From NCBI GenBank assembly GCA_947168855.1, contig CAMVNO010000005.1, positions 152,439 to 216,438 on the forward strand: a DNA stretch of 64,000 nucleotides. The letters run 5' to 3'. The notes under the pieces were generated by a model that was not told where the DNA came from, made no database searches, and was given only the letters and a program-made list of their open reading frames with translations. Source of the DNA: an uncultured Clostridia bacterium (GTDB lineage: Bacteria; Bacillota; Clostridia; Christensenellales; CAG-138). Of this stretch, positions 19,876-30,042 are shown in pieces (position 1 is the first letter of the stretch; each line of letters opens with the position of its first letter). The translations under genes were made by a program, and so were the position numbers.

Positions 19876-20599
19876 GAATGTATCCTCTCGGCGTAACCAT
19901 TTTCCCGTTGATGACCTGCGTTTCGGAATTCCCGATAAAGACCGTGCAGAACATATCGACCTCCGCCGTTCTCAGCTCCTTCAGCGGCAGGACCGTGACC
20001 GATTCGTCGTCGCGTCCGATGTTTCGCGCAATGCCGCACACGGTGTCCGGCGAGGCGAACCGCAGCACCAGATCGCACGCGCGCATCAGATGGTCTTTGC
20101 GCTTATGGCTGGCGGGGTTATAGAGGCAGATCACGAAATTCGCCTGCGCCGCGGCAAGCAGACGCCGTTCGATCGTTTCCCACGGGGTCAGAAGATCGGA
20201 AAGGCTGATCACCGCAAAATCGTGCATCAACGGCGCGCCTAAAATCGCGGCGCCGGAAAGCACCGCGGACACGCCGGGGATCGTCCGGACCGTGACATCC
20301 GGATACGCCTTTGCCATCTCCTCGCACAGACCGCTCATGCCGTAAACGCCCGCGTCGCCCGAACAGATCATGGCGACGGACCTGCCGGATTGCGCGGTTT
20401 CCAGCGCGAGCTGTACGCGCGCAACCTCCTGCCGCATCGGCGTGGTCAGAAACTCCTTGTCCGGAAAATGCGCTTTCACGAGGTCGACATAGACCGTATA
20501 GCCCACGATGACGTCGCAGCGCTCGAGCGCTTCGATCGCCCGGAGCGTCATGTTCTCATAGCTTCCGGGACCGATGCCCACCACATACAGTTCAGACAA
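19868..20599 (-). CDS. cbiH: Precorrin-3B C17-methyltransferase (CbiH/CobJ)
   Basis: ELYVVGIGPGSYENMTLRA, GDAGVYGM; probable TTG start overlapping cbiG stop. Confidence 0.92.
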   Translation of the reverse strand: MSELYVVGIGPGSYENMTLRAIEALERCDVIVGYTVYVDLVKAHFPDKEFLTTPMRQEVARVQLALETAQSGRSVAMICSGDAGVYGMSGLCEEMAKAYPDVTVRTIPGVSAVLSGAAILGAPLMHDFAVISLSDLLTPWETIERRLLAAAQANFVICLYNPASHKRKDHLMRACDLVLRFASPDTVCGIARNIGRDDESVTVLPLKELRTAEVDMFCTVFIGNSETQVINGKMVTPRGYIHA

Positions 20600-21614
20600 A
20601 CGAAATCGCCTCCTCCTTTTTCGCCAGCGCAAAGGTCATGCCGTCCTTTGCGACCTTTTGTACCGTGAGCGGACCGCCTGCCGCAAGCACCGCCGCGCGT
20701 TCGCACACGTTGTCCGCGCCGGTCCTTTCCGCGACAAACGCCGAATGGGAAAACGTCCCTTCGACCGCCATGAGCGCCTGCGCCGAATAGGTATAAAACG
20801 GCACGCTGCGCGCGTCGGCAAGCGCCCGGATCCCGGGCTCGTCCGCTTTGAGATCGACCGACGCAAGGCAGAACACCGCCTCGTCCGGCACGTTCGCAAG
20901 CGCAAGCTGTTCCGAAACGAATGCCGAAAGCGCGTCCGCGTCCTTTCCCCTGCGGCAGCCGATCCCGATGCAGTAGCGCTGCGGCGTTAAAAACAGCGTC
21001 CGCGCATACGGCGGCTCGATCCTTTGCTCCGAAACGACGATCCCGATCGCCGCCGGTTCACGCGTAAGCCCGTCCGGCAGGTCCCCCGCGATCGGCTCCA
21101 TGCTCAAAAATCCCACCGGTTCACGGCGCAGCAGCGCGGCGGAGATCTCCTTCGCAAGCTGCATGTCCGCGATGTGCAGATGATTCTTCGCCGCAAACAC
21201 GTCAACGGCGAAAAGCCCGTTCAGATCCGTTGCGGTCGTGATGACCGGCGTTGCGCCGAGCGTCTCCGAAAGCGACAGCGCCAGCGCGTTTGCGCCGCCG
21301 ATGTGTCCCGACAGAAGCGGGATTACAAAGCGCGCCTGCTCGTCGACGACAAGCACCGCGGGATCGGTCGTTTTGCTTTGGATCCACGGCGCGATCGCGC
21401 GAACCGCAATGCCGGCGGCGCACACGAAGATCAGGGCGTCCGCGTTTTGAAAGCCGTCCTTTGCCCAGTCCGCCGCGCTCATTTCGAGCGGAAGATCGCC
21501 GCTTTTCGGATACCGCGCATAGGATTCCGCCGTGTGCGTTCCCTGCAGCGCATCAACAATGCGGCGCGCGGTCTGTTCGCCGCGTTCGGTGTAGGATACG
21601 ATCCGGATGCGCAT
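20592..21614 (-). CDS. cbiG: Cobalamin biosynthesis protein CbiG
   Basis: CAAGIAVRAIAPWIQSKTTDPAVLVVDEQARFVIPLLSGHIGGAN. Confidence 0.94.
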   Translation of the reverse strand: MRIRIVSYTERGEQTARRIVDALQGTHTAESYARYPKSGDLPLEMSAADWAKDGFQNADALIFVCAAGIAVRAIAPWIQSKTTDPAVLVVDEQARFVIPLLSGHIGGANALALSLSETLGATPVITTATDLNGLFAVDVFAAKNHLHIADMQLAKEISAALLRREPVGFLSMEPIAGDLPDGLTREPAAIGIVVSEQRIEPPYARTLFLTPQRYCIGIGCRRGKDADALSAFVSEQLALANVPDEAVFCLASVDLKADEPGIRALADARSVPFYTYSAQALMAVEGTFSHSAFVAERTGADNVCERAAVLAAGGPLTVQKVAKDGMTFALAKKEEAISFV

Positions 21615-21617
21615 GGT

Positions 21618-22376
21618 TCACTCCTTTGCCGGACGGAATTCGGTTGCAAACGCCGGATTGTAGAGCTCGGAACGCGCATAGCCGCTTTGCGCCACCGCGT
21701 CGCCCACGATGATCAGCGCGGTCTTTCTGACGCCGTTCTCCTCGGCGCACTGCGGGAGCGTACCGACTGTGCAGTACAGCGTTTTCTCGTCCGGCCATGT
21801 CGCCTTATAGACGATCGCCGCGGGCGTGTCGGAGCTGTAGCCTCCCGCCAGCAGCTCCTCACGCGTTTTTTCCAAAAGTCCGGTGCTCAGAAACAGCACC
21901 ATGGTCGCCCGATGCGCGGCAAACGCGCGAACGCTCTCGCGCTCCGGCACCGGCGTTCTGCCCGCCATGCGCGTGATGACCACGCTCTGCGAAACGCCGG
22001 GCAGGGTATATTCCATCTTGAGCGCCGCCGCCGCGCCGCAGAACGAGCTGACGCCGGGGCAGTAGTCGTATGCGATGCCGTCGCGGTCCAATGCGTCCAT
22101 CTGCTCGCGGATCGCGCCGAAAAGGCACGGATCGCCGGTGTGCAGGCGCACGGTCGTGCGCCCCTCGGCTTCCGCCCCGCGCATAACCGCGAGGACTTCC
22201 TCGAGCGTCATTTCCGCGCTGTTGTATACCGCGCAGTCCGGTTTTTTCTCTTCGAGCAGCGCCGGGTTCACCAGCGAGCCCGCATAGATGATGACGTCCG
22301 CCTCTCTTAAAAGCCGCTGTCCGCGGACGGTGATCAGATCGGCTGCGCCGCAGCCTGCGCCGACAAAATGGATCAT
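21618..22376 (-). CDS. cbiF: Precorrin-4 C11-methyltransferase
   Basis: MIHFVGAGCGAADLITVRGQRLLREADVIIYAGSLVNP. Confidence 0.95.
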   Translation of the reverse strand: MIHFVGAGCGAADLITVRGQRLLREADVIIYAGSLVNPALLEEKKPDCAVYNSAEMTLEEVLAVMRGAEAEGRTTVRLHTGDPCLFGAIREQMDALDRDGIAYDYCPGVSSFCGAAAALKMEYTLPGVSQSVVITRMAGRTPVPERESVRAFAAHRATMVLFLSTGLLEKTREELLAGGYSSDTPAAIVYKATWPDEKTLYCTVGTLPQCAEENGVRKTALIIVGDAVAQSGYARSELYNPAFATEFRPAKE

Positions 22377-23059
22377 GCTTCCTTCTCCTTTACGATCGTG
22401 ACCAGATAATACCCGGCGTCCTCCGGGATCGCCTCGCGCGAACCATAGACGCGCTCGTCTTCCGTGCCGCAGTTTTCCACCGCCTGCGCCGAAACGTCGC
22501 GCTCGGAAAGCGCGTTTTTAAGCGCGTTCAATTCGCCCTTCATAAAAACTTTTGTGCCGGAAAGCGCAAGCGCTTCCTCCGCGTTTGCGCCGCCCGGAAG
22601 GATATGCAGTTCTTCCCGGTCGGTGCACAGCGGTTTTTTGAGCCGTGCCGCCGCCGCGCAGAATGAGGTCACGCCGGGGACCCACTGCACGTCGTACCCT
22701 GCCGCCGAGACCTTTGCCGCCAGATACGCGAACGTCGAATACACCGACGGATCGCCGAGCGTGACGAACACGACGGTCCTGCCCGCACAAAGCGCCGCCG
22801 CGATTCGTTCCGCGCCGGCTTCGTACGCCGCTTCGCGGAGGCTTTGATCGTGCGTCATCGGCATGTCGATGCAGAGAACGGGCTTGTCCTTTGCCTCCGG
22901 CACCGCGCCGCACGCGATCCGGTACGCAAAGCATTTTTCGGAATCCCGATGCGGGATCGCAAGCATGTCGCAGCTTCCGATCAGCCGCGCCGCCCTGCAC
23001 GTTAAAAGCTCCGGATCGCCCGGACCGACCCCGACGCCGTAAAGAATACCGCTGCTCAT
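22373..23059 (-). CDS. cbiL: Precorrin-2 C20-methyltransferase
   Basis: GILYGVGVGPGDPELLTCRAARLI, VTLGDPSVYSTFAYL. Confidence 0.93.
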   Translation of the reverse strand: MSSGILYGVGVGPGDPELLTCRAARLIGSCDMLAIPHRDSEKCFAYRIACGAVPEAKDKPVLCIDMPMTHDQSLREAAYEAGAERIAAALCAGRTVVFVTLGDPSVYSTFAYLAAKVSAAGYDVQWVPGVTSFCAAAARLKKPLCTDREELHILPGGANAEEALALSGTKVFMKGELNALKNALSERDVSAQAVENCGTEDERVYGSREAIPEDAGYYLVTIVKEKEA

Positions 23060-24198
23060 ATCGTTCCCTCCGTCCAAAGCATCGCCGTTTCGGTTCTGTA
23101 AAGCTCCCGGTTCCCGCCGGTAAAGACGATCGCGCCGCATGTGATCTGCCCCTTCGTGCGCGCGGAAAGCGCAAACTCGGTCCGCGTTTTCAACATGCGC
23201 AGGGTGTTTTCGAGCGCCCCGCGTTCCTCGAGAACGCGCAGCATCTCGTCGGTTGTGACGCAGTCGAACATGGCGCGCGCTGTATCCGCGTCCGCGCCGG
23301 AAAGGAGCGCAGCCGAAGCCATCAGCTCCGCGCGGCAGTCGCCCTCCCGCGAGTGCGTATTCATGATCCCGCCGGACAGCTTGACGAATTTGCCGATGTG
23401 CCCGACAAGAAGCGCCTCGGAAAAGCCGGCGTCGATCGCCGCGTCAAGCGCCTTGCCGATGTAGTTTGAGCACTTGACGATCCGCTCGTCCGATACGCCG
23501 TACCGTTCCTTCAGAAAATCCGCGCCGTAATTGCCCGGCGTGAGGATCAGGCGCGTATCCCCGAGCGCTTTGCGCTGTCTGATCTCCAGCACGATGCTGT
23601 CGACGAGCGCGTCCTCGCTCATCGGCTCCACAATGCCGCTCGTTCCGAGGATCGAAATACCGCCCTCGATGCCGAGCCGCGGATTGAACGTCTTTTCCGC
23701 AAGCGCAACGCCCTCCGGGATCGAGATCACCACGGAGAGCCCCTTCGGCGGTTCGCATTCCTCCGCCGCCTCCTCGACCGCGCGGCGGATCATTTCCCGC
23801 GGGACCGGATTGATCGCCGCTTCGCCGATCGCCTGCTTGAGCCCCGGCTTCGTCACGCGTCCGACGCCGACGCCGCCGTCGATCAGGATCCCGGGTCGTT
23901 CCGCCGCCGAAACCGCGGCATAGACCAGCACGCCGTCGGTCACGTCCGGATCGTCGCCGCTGCTCTTGCGGATCGCGCAGCTTGCCGTGCCGTCAAGAAG
24001 CTTCGGTTCCAGAACCTCGAGGTTGAGCGGGATCCCCTTCGGCGTGTCGATGCGCACCGTCTTCGGCGTCGCGCCCGTCAGAAGCAGCTGTGTCGCCGCC
24101 TTTGCCGCCGCCGCGGCGCAGGTGCCGGTGGTATATCCGTATCTCAGTCGCTTTCCGTCTTTTTGGACGGTGTAGTCCTCTATGCCCGTTTTATGCAT
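23056..24198 (-). CDS. cbiD: Cobalt-precorrin-5B C1-methyltransferase
   Basis: LRYGYTTGTCAAAAAKAA, GTSGIVEPMSE, VGHIGKFVKLSGGIMNTHS. Confidence 0.96.
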   Translation of the reverse strand: MHKTGIEDYTVQKDGKRLRYGYTTGTCAAAAAKAATQLLLTGATPKTVRIDTPKGIPLNLEVLEPKLLDGTASCAIRKSSGDDPDVTDGVLVYAAVSAAERPGILIDGGVGVGRVTKPGLKQAIGEAAINPVPREMIRRAVEEAAEECEPPKGLSVVISIPEGVALAEKTFNPRLGIEGGISILGTSGIVEPMSEDALVDSIVLEIRQRKALGDTRLILTPGNYGADFLKERYGVSDERIVKCSNYIGKALDAAIDAGFSEALLVGHIGKFVKLSGGIMNTHSREGDCRAELMASAALLSGADADTARAMFDCVTTDEMLRVLEERGALENTLRMLKTRTEFALSARTKGQITCGAIVFTGGNRELYRTETAMLWTEGTI

Positions 24199-25264
24199 GC
24201 AGCACCTCCGAAACCGCCGCGATCAGCGCTTCGTTTTCCGCGTGCGTGCGCACCGCAATGCGCGCGTCGCCCGCCGATAAGCCGCGATAGTTTGCGCAGC
24301 TCCGAATCAGAATCCCGCGCTCCAAAAGCGCGTCGTACAGCCCCGGCACGCCGGAAAGCAGCAGATAGTTCGCGTCGCCGTGCAGTACGTCGACGCCGCG
24401 CGTTTCGAGTTCGCGGATCAGATATGCTTTCTCCTCCGCGATCAGCGCGCGCGTTTTATCGATCCACTCTCCGCAGTCGAGCGCGGCAAGCCCCGCCGCC
24501 TGCGCCAAGCCCGAAACGTTCCACGGCTGCGAGATCCGGGTGAGCGCCGCCGTCAGTTCACGATTGCGTGTGACGCAGTATCCGAGCCGCACGCCCGCCA
24601 TGCCGTAGGTCTTGGTAAACGCGCGGAGGATCATCACGCGGTCGCCGTCAATGAGATCGGGCACGAGCGAATCCTGCCGATCCGCGTCGGTCAGCCCGTA
24701 AAAGCTTTCGTCCAGAAAGAGCCACGTCCCCGTTTCCCGACAGCGATCGAGCACGCGGCGCAGCAGCGTCCGCCCGACGCAGCGCCCCGTGGGATTGTTG
24801 GGACTGGCAAGCATCAGCAGATCGACGGTCTCGTCGATCGCGCCGAGGATCGAATCGTCAGGCGCAAAGCCGTTTTCGCGGCGCAGCGGAAAGAACGTCG
24901 GTTCCGATCCGAAAGCGGCAAGCGCCGCCTCGTAATCCTGAAACGACGGAACGGGCAGCAGCGTTTTCTGCGGCTTCAACACCGCCGCAAGCTGATAGAT
25001 CAGCTCCGCCGCGCCGTTGCCGCATACGATCGCTTCCGGCGGAACGGCAAGCCGCCTTGACAGCGCGTCCCGAAGCGCGGTGCAGTACGGATCCGGATAC
25101 CGGTCCGCCGCCTCCGCCGCGGCGCAGATCGCCGCCTTCACGCGGTCGGGCGTGCCCAGGGGATTGACATTCGCCGAAAAATCGAGCGTGACGCGGTTTT
25201 TATAGACGTCTCCGCCATGCCCGTATTGCCCGTTCACGATCACAGCAGCAGCCCTCCGATCCAT
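24191..25264 (-). CDS. cobD: Threonine-phosphate decarboxylase (PLP-dependent, CobD-like)
   Basis: YGHGGDVY...LDFSANVNPLG, SPNNPTGR, AFTKTYGMAGVRLGY. Confidence 0.9.
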   Translation of the reverse strand: MDRRAAAVIVNGQYGHGGDVYKNRVTLDFSANVNPLGTPDRVKAAICAAAEAADRYPDPYCTALRDALSRRLAVPPEAIVCGNGAAELIYQLAAVLKPQKTLLPVPSFQDYEAALAAFGSEPTFFPLRRENGFAPDDSILGAIDETVDLLMLASPNNPTGRCVGRTLLRRVLDRCRETGTWLFLDESFYGLTDADRQDSLVPDLIDGDRVMILRAFTKTYGMAGVRLGYCVTRNRELTAALTRISQPWNVSGLAQAAGLAALDCGEWIDKTRALIAEEKAYLIRELETRGVDVLHGDANYLLLSGVPGLYDALLERGILIRSCANYRGLSAGDARIAVRTHAENEALIAAVSEVLHA

Positions 25265-26208
25265 GCAATCGCCTCGAAAACGACGAGCCAGAGAATGCTC
25301 GTCCCGTACAAAAGCCGGCAGCTCCGCTTCACGTCGGCGCGCTCGATCGCGCGATCCGCGTCGCCGATCGTGGGCTTTTCGACCCAGACGCCGAAGTAGC
25401 TTGCGCCGCCGCCGAGCTGCACGTGCAGCGCGCCGGCACAGACGGATTCGGTCTGCGCGGAGTTCGGGCTCGCGTGGTTGCGCCGGTCGCGTTTCCAGAT
25501 GCGGCGCGCATTTTTGGCGTCAAGCCCTATGAGTCCCGCCGCCGCGATCATGCCGAGCGCGGAAAGCCTTGCGGGAATGTAATTCGCCGCGTCGTCCAGC
25601 TTTGCCGCCGCGCGTCCGAAGTCGATGTAGGTCTCGTTCTTGTAGCCGACCATCGAATCCATCGTGTTGATCGCCTTATAGAAAAACCCGCCGACCGCTC
25701 CGAACAGCATCAGATACAGCATCGGCGCGATCACGCCGTCCGAGGTGTTTTCCGCCACGGTCTCGACCGTCGCCTTCAGCACCTGCGTCTCGGAAAGCGT
25801 TTCCGTGTCGCGCCCGACCAGCATGCCGACCTGTTTCCGCCCGGCGTCGAGCCCGTCGGTTTCGAGCGCTTTCACGACCTTATATGCTTCCTTCTGCAGG
25901 CAGCGCGCCGCAAGCGCCTGCCAGCACAGGATACAGCTGACGCCGAAATACACCCACGGATGCAGCATCCAGCAGCCGAACAGGATCCCGAATACGACCG
26001 CCGCGGAAATCAGCGGCACCAGGATCGCGAGGATCGTGCCCGCCGCGCGCAGACGGTTCGGCATGCGCCTGCGCAGGAAGCGTTCCAGCGCGGAGATCAG
26101 CTTGCCGATCAGCACCACGGGATGCGGAAGCCGGTAGGGATCGCCGAGCACGCAGTCGATCAGAAATCCCGCAAGGACGGACAGCCAAGTGAGCGTAAAC
26201 AGATTCAT
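25240..26208 (-). CDS. cbiB: Adenosylcobinamide-phosphate synthase
   Basis: LIDCVLGDPYRLPHPVVLIGKLI, VGRDTETLSE, VAENTSDGVIAPMLY. Confidence 0.94.
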   Translation of the reverse strand: MNLFTLTWLSVLAGFLIDCVLGDPYRLPHPVVLIGKLISALERFLRRRMPNRLRAAGTILAILVPLISAAVVFGILFGCWMLHPWVYFGVSCILCWQALAARCLQKEAYKVVKALETDGLDAGRKQVGMLVGRDTETLSETQVLKATVETVAENTSDGVIAPMLYLMLFGAVGGFFYKAINTMDSMVGYKNETYIDFGRAAAKLDDAANYIPARLSALGMIAAAGLIGLDAKNARRIWKRDRRNHASPNSAQTESVCAGALHVQLGGGASYFGVWVEKPTIGDADRAIERADVKRSCRLLYGTSILWLVVFEAIAWIGGLLL

Positions 26209-27335
26209 AGCCGTCCCTCGCGCACCGCGTCGAACAGCGCCGCCGCGTCCGTGCGCTTCTCCCCCGCGTATTCCGAAAGCTGCCCGTTCTGCCGGTTCGT
26301 CTCCCCGATCTGCGCCGTACATACGACCGCCTTGCAGCCGTCGATCAGCTTTTTCGCCCTTGCCGCGGCGTCATCGTCGATCGCGGCAAACGCCGGGACC
26401 GTGACCGTTTCGACCGCGAGCGCCTGCGATACGGGATAATCCACGTCGTTTTGCTGCAGTACGCCCGCCGCAAACGGGATCCCCGCCCGCTGTAAAAACC
26501 GATAGACCGGGATGCCGCTGCCGCCGCCCCCGATCACAAAAACCCGCGGTTCGCCCGTGACGGCAGGAAGCTCCGCGCTGCCGAACAGCGCGTTGTAGCC
26601 GCCCTTTTCGATGCCGTACAGCCCCGCAATGTATGCATCCGTAAAGATGTTCTCCGGCGTATCGCACCGGTCGATGCGATTGTGCGCCACGCAGACCACG
26701 CGGTCCGAGATCTTCTGCGCAAGGTCGAGCTCGTGCAGCGATACGATCACGGCGACGTTTTGTTCGCGCACCATGGATTTCAGAATGTCCAAAAGCTCCA
26801 GCTTATGCTTCACGTCGAGGAACGACGTCGGCTCGTCGAGCACGATGATCTCCGGCTGCTGCGCAATCGCGCGCGCCAGAAGCACCCGCTGCCGCTGTCC
26901 GTCGGAAATCGCGGAAAACGGACGGTCCGCGAAATCCTTCGCATGAACCGTTTCAAGCGCGGCGTCGACGATCGCGCGGTCCTCCTTCGTGAGCAGTCCG
27001 AGATGCCCGGTATACGGATAGCGCCCGGTCGCGGCAATGTCCCGGCAGGTCAGCAGCTCCGCTTTGATCCGCTCGGTCATGACGATCGCAAGCTTTTTCG
27101 CAATGTCGCGCTCCTTTAGGTTCGCCATGTCGCGTCCGTCGAGCACGACCGTGCCCGCGATGAGCTTTAGCTCCTTAATCATGCTTTTCAGGATCGTGGA
27201 CTTGCCCGAGCCGTTCGGTCCGATCAGCGTCAGGATCTCGCCGCGCTTGACTTGGATATTGATATTCTCGATCAGCGGCTTTCCGTCGTAGCCGACGGTC
27301 ATCTGTTCCGCGGAAATGTAATACGTGCCGTTCAT
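26205..27335 (-). CDS. FecE/BtuD-type ABC transporter ATP-binding protein with C-terminal Rossmann-like extension
   Basis: GPNGSGKSTILKSM Walker A, DGQRQRVLLARA signature; extension PRVFVIGGGGSGIPVYRFLQRAGIPF. Confidence 0.92.
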   Translation of the reverse strand: MNGTYYISAEQMTVGYDGKPLIENINIQVKRGEILTLIGPNGSGKSTILKSMIKELKLIAGTVVLDGRDMANLKERDIAKKLAIVMTERIKAELLTCRDIAATGRYPYTGHLGLLTKEDRAIVDAALETVHAKDFADRPFSAISDGQRQRVLLARAIAQQPEIIVLDEPTSFLDVKHKLELLDILKSMVREQNVAVIVSLHELDLAQKISDRVVCVAHNRIDRCDTPENIFTDAYIAGLYGIEKGGYNALFGSAELPAVTGEPRVFVIGGGGSGIPVYRFLQRAGIPFAAGVLQQNDVDYPVSQALAVETVTVPAFAAIDDDAAARAKKLIDGCKAVVCTAQIGETNRQNGQLSEYAGEKRTDAAALFDAVREGRL

Positions 27336-28375
27336 CTCGATCCCTCCTTCTGCCGCCGGAGCATCACAAGGATCACGATCGGCGCGCCGAAGACCGCCGT
27401 CACCGAGCTGATCGAAAGCTCGTTCGGCGCAAACGCCGTGCGGGCGATCAGGTCGCAGAAGAGGCAGAACACCGCGCCGCCCAGGAAGCACGCGGGGATC
27501 ATCACGATCGGCTTGGCGGTCTTGAAGAGCCTCCGCATCAGGTGCGGCACCGCAACGCCGACGAAGCTGATCGGTCCGGCAAACGCCGTGACGCACGCGG
27601 ACAGGACGCCGGAAAGCAGGATCAGCGCGATCCGGAACGCCCTGATATTCACGCCCATGTTCCGGGCATAGACCTCGCCGAGCTGATACGCGCCGATCGG
27701 TTTGCTCATCAGAAACGTCAGGACCAGCGCCGGCAGCACGACCGCCGCGATGACGAGCACGTTATCCCATTTGAGCCCCGCGAAGCTGCCCATCGCCCAG
27801 TCGTGGAGCTTGACGATGTTCGAATCGTCCGCAAAGCGGATCACAAACTCCGTGATCGCCGAGCAGATATAGCCGATCATAACGCCGCAGATGATCAGCA
27901 TCGACATGCGCTTGACCTTTGCGGAAATCGCAAGCACAAAGCCCATCGAGAGCATGGCGCCGGCGAAGGACGCAAGGATCAGTGCGATCGAGCCGACCGC
28001 GACGCCGCGGCTTAAGAAGGCGATCATCGTGACCGAAAGCACGAGCTTCGCGCCGGACGAAATGCCGAGGATGAACGGACCCGCGATCGGGTTGCTGAAA
28101 AAGGTCTGCAGGAGGAAACCGGAAAGCGCAAGCGCGCCGCCCAGAAGGATCGCCGGCAGGATGCGCACCATACGCACGTCCATAACGATCACGCGATGCG
28201 GGCTCTGCGCGTTCAATAGTCCGTCGAACACCTCGGGAATCGAAAGGGCGGTGCTTCCCGCCACGATGTTCCAGAATGCGAAACCGAGCAAAGCGACAAA
28301 CAGCAGCGCAAAGCCGAGAATCAGCCTTGCCTGCCGTCCGTGTGCGGTATTGCGTTCGGGGGTTCCGGTTTGCAC
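27332..28375 (-). CDS. FecCD-family ABC transporter permease
   Basis: RILPAILLGGALALSGFLLQTFFSNPIAGPFILGISSGA, ITYxG-type FecCD TM pattern. Confidence 0.93.
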   Translation of the reverse strand: MQTGTPERNTAHGRQARLILGFALLFVALLGFAFWNIVAGSTALSIPEVFDGLLNAQSPHRVIVMDVRMVRILPAILLGGALALSGFLLQTFFSNPIAGPFILGISSGAKLVLSVTMIAFLSRGVAVGSIALILASFAGAMLSMGFVLAISAKVKRMSMLIICGVMIGYICSAITEFVIRFADDSNIVKLHDWAMGSFAGLKWDNVLVIAAVVLPALVLTFLMSKPIGAYQLGEVYARNMGVNIRAFRIALILLSGVLSACVTAFAGPISFVGVAVPHLMRRLFKTAKPIVMIPACFLGGAVFCLFCDLIARTAFAPNELSISSVTAVFGAPIVILVMLRRQKEGSR

Positions 28376-28389
28376 AGAAATCGCCTCCG

Positions 28390-29547
28390 TCAGTTAAGCT
28401 TATGCAGATAAACGAGCCCGTCGGATCCTTCGCCCGACAGCACCCGGTAAAAGTCGCCGATCAGCCTTCCGATGCCCATCGGCTCCTGAAACAGATTCTT
28501 GCCCGTGCACCAGACGTCGCCGGTTTTCACCGCCCTGAACTCGGAAAACAGCGGGCTCTTGTCGATGAGCTCGGCAAGCGTGAAGATCTCGCCGTCGATC
28601 GTGCTGTTGTAGATCAGCACGTCCGCGTCCTTTGCGCCGGCATAAAAACTTTCCATTGTCATGTTCACCGTGGACAGCGCGCTGCCGCTCGAAAGATCGG
28701 AAAACGCGTATGCGCCGCCCGCGGCTTCGATCATTTTCACCACGTAATCGTCGCTCTTGCGAACGTTCACCGCGCCCGTGCCGGTGACATAGAAGAACGC
28801 GACCGTCTTCCCCGTCTTCGGCTGCTCGCCGATCGCGGCGATCCCCTCGACCTCCGCGTCAAACAGCGCGGCCGCCTCCGCCTCTTTTCCGAGGATCGCG
28901 CCGTAGACCTTGATCCACTCCATGCGACCCAGAGGATCCTGCTCGTAGCTGGAGCGTTCGATCAGCACGGGAATGCCGTAATCGCGAAGCTTTTCGCTGA
29001 TCGCCGGCGAATGATAGATCATCGTCGATTCGATCGCAAGGTCGCAGCGCTCCTTCAGGATCAGCTCAAAATCGGGTGCGCTGTATTTGCCCGCAAAGAG
29101 CATGTCGCCGCGCTCCATGGCGTCCGCCGCCTCTTTGATCGACCAGCCGTCCGCCTTGGTGCCCGAAAGCCGCACCGAGCCGATGCCATTGAGCGCGCGG
29201 AAAAAGTCCATGGCGCTTGTCGCCGCCAGATAGATGCGGTCGACCGGGCGGTACAAAACCGCAACGTCGTCCTTTAGATCTGCGGGCTTTCCCATCCCCT
29301 CCGGCACCAGAAGCAGGCTTCCGGTCGCGGGAATCGTGATAAGCTCGTAGCCCTGCGAAAGCTGCCGGATCGTGTACTCGGTCGCATACCGAACCGGCGT
29401 TTCGGACAGCACCTCGAGCGTTTCCCACGCGGGACCCGCCGGGCGGGCTTGTTCCGCCGTTTTCGTGCCGCCGCAGGCGAAGCTCAGAACGCAAAAAGCA
29501 GCGCACAGCAAGAGTGCGCCGAGCTTTTGTGCGATACGCCCGTTCAT
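28390..29547 (-). CDS. ABC transporter substrate-binding lipoprotein (BtuF/FepB-like)
   Basis: Lipobox LSFAC, SBP domain, adjacent to FecCD permease. Confidence 0.85.
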   Translation of the reverse strand: MNGRIAQKLGALLLCAAFCVLSFACGGTKTAEQARPAGPAWETLEVLSETPVRYATEYTIRQLSQGYELITIPATGSLLLVPEGMGKPADLKDDVAVLYRPVDRIYLAATSAMDFFRALNGIGSVRLSGTKADGWSIKEAADAMERGDMLFAGKYSAPDFELILKERCDLAIESTMIYHSPAISEKLRDYGIPVLIERSSYEQDPLGRMEWIKVYGAILGKEAEAAALFDAEVEGIAAIGEQPKTGKTVAFFYVTGTGAVNVRKSDDYVVKMIEAAGGAYAFSDLSSGSALSTVNMTMESFYAGAKDADVLIYNSTIDGEIFTLAELIDKSPLFSEFRAVKTGDVWCTGKNLFQEPMGIGRLIGDFYRVLSGEGSDGLVYLHKLN

Positions 29548-29948
29548 GCGACGGGCGCGAGCGACGCGGGATCGAACGTAATCGTGTATTCGATCTCATG
29601 CGGCGTGCTCATCGCCACGGTATCCGCCACAACGGAAAGCGGCTTCCGGATGTTTTCGACGGGGATCACGAACGTCGAATGTCCGTCGGAAATCGCAGGC
29701 TCATAGCGTTCGCCGTTTACCAGCATGTAATCGTACTTGTCGCTGCTCCAGATCACCACAAGCGACGCTTTGCCGTCCGGGAACACGACCAGCTGCGCGG
29801 GCGAAGCGATCGTTGCCTTGCCCGTGCCGCCCGTGAGCGTCACGTCGATCATGTAAGAGCCCTCTTCCGGCAGCGGATTCTTTGCGCCGCAGGCGGCAAA
29901 CGTCAGACACATTGCCGCGATCAGCAGCCAAACGATGATGCGTTTCAT
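29544..29948 (-). CDS. Small lipoprotein, metal/cofactor-uptake associated
   Basis: Lipobox LTFAAC; GKATIASPAQLVVFPDGKASLVVIWSSDKYDYMLVNGERY...EIEYTITFDPASL. Confidence 0.75.
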   Translation of the reverse strand: MKRIIVWLLIAAMCLTFAACGAKNPLPEEGSYMIDVTLTGGTGKATIASPAQLVVFPDGKASLVVIWSSDKYDYMLVNGERYEPAISDGHSTFVIPVENIRKPLSVVADTVAMSTPHEIEYTITFDPASLAPVA

Positions 29949-30042
29949 AATTCTTCCCTCCGAATGAAAGGCGGCGCGGCATTCAGATACGCGCCGTGCC
30001 GCCTTTTATTATTTTACATGGTTTCGATCCGCACCGCAAGCG

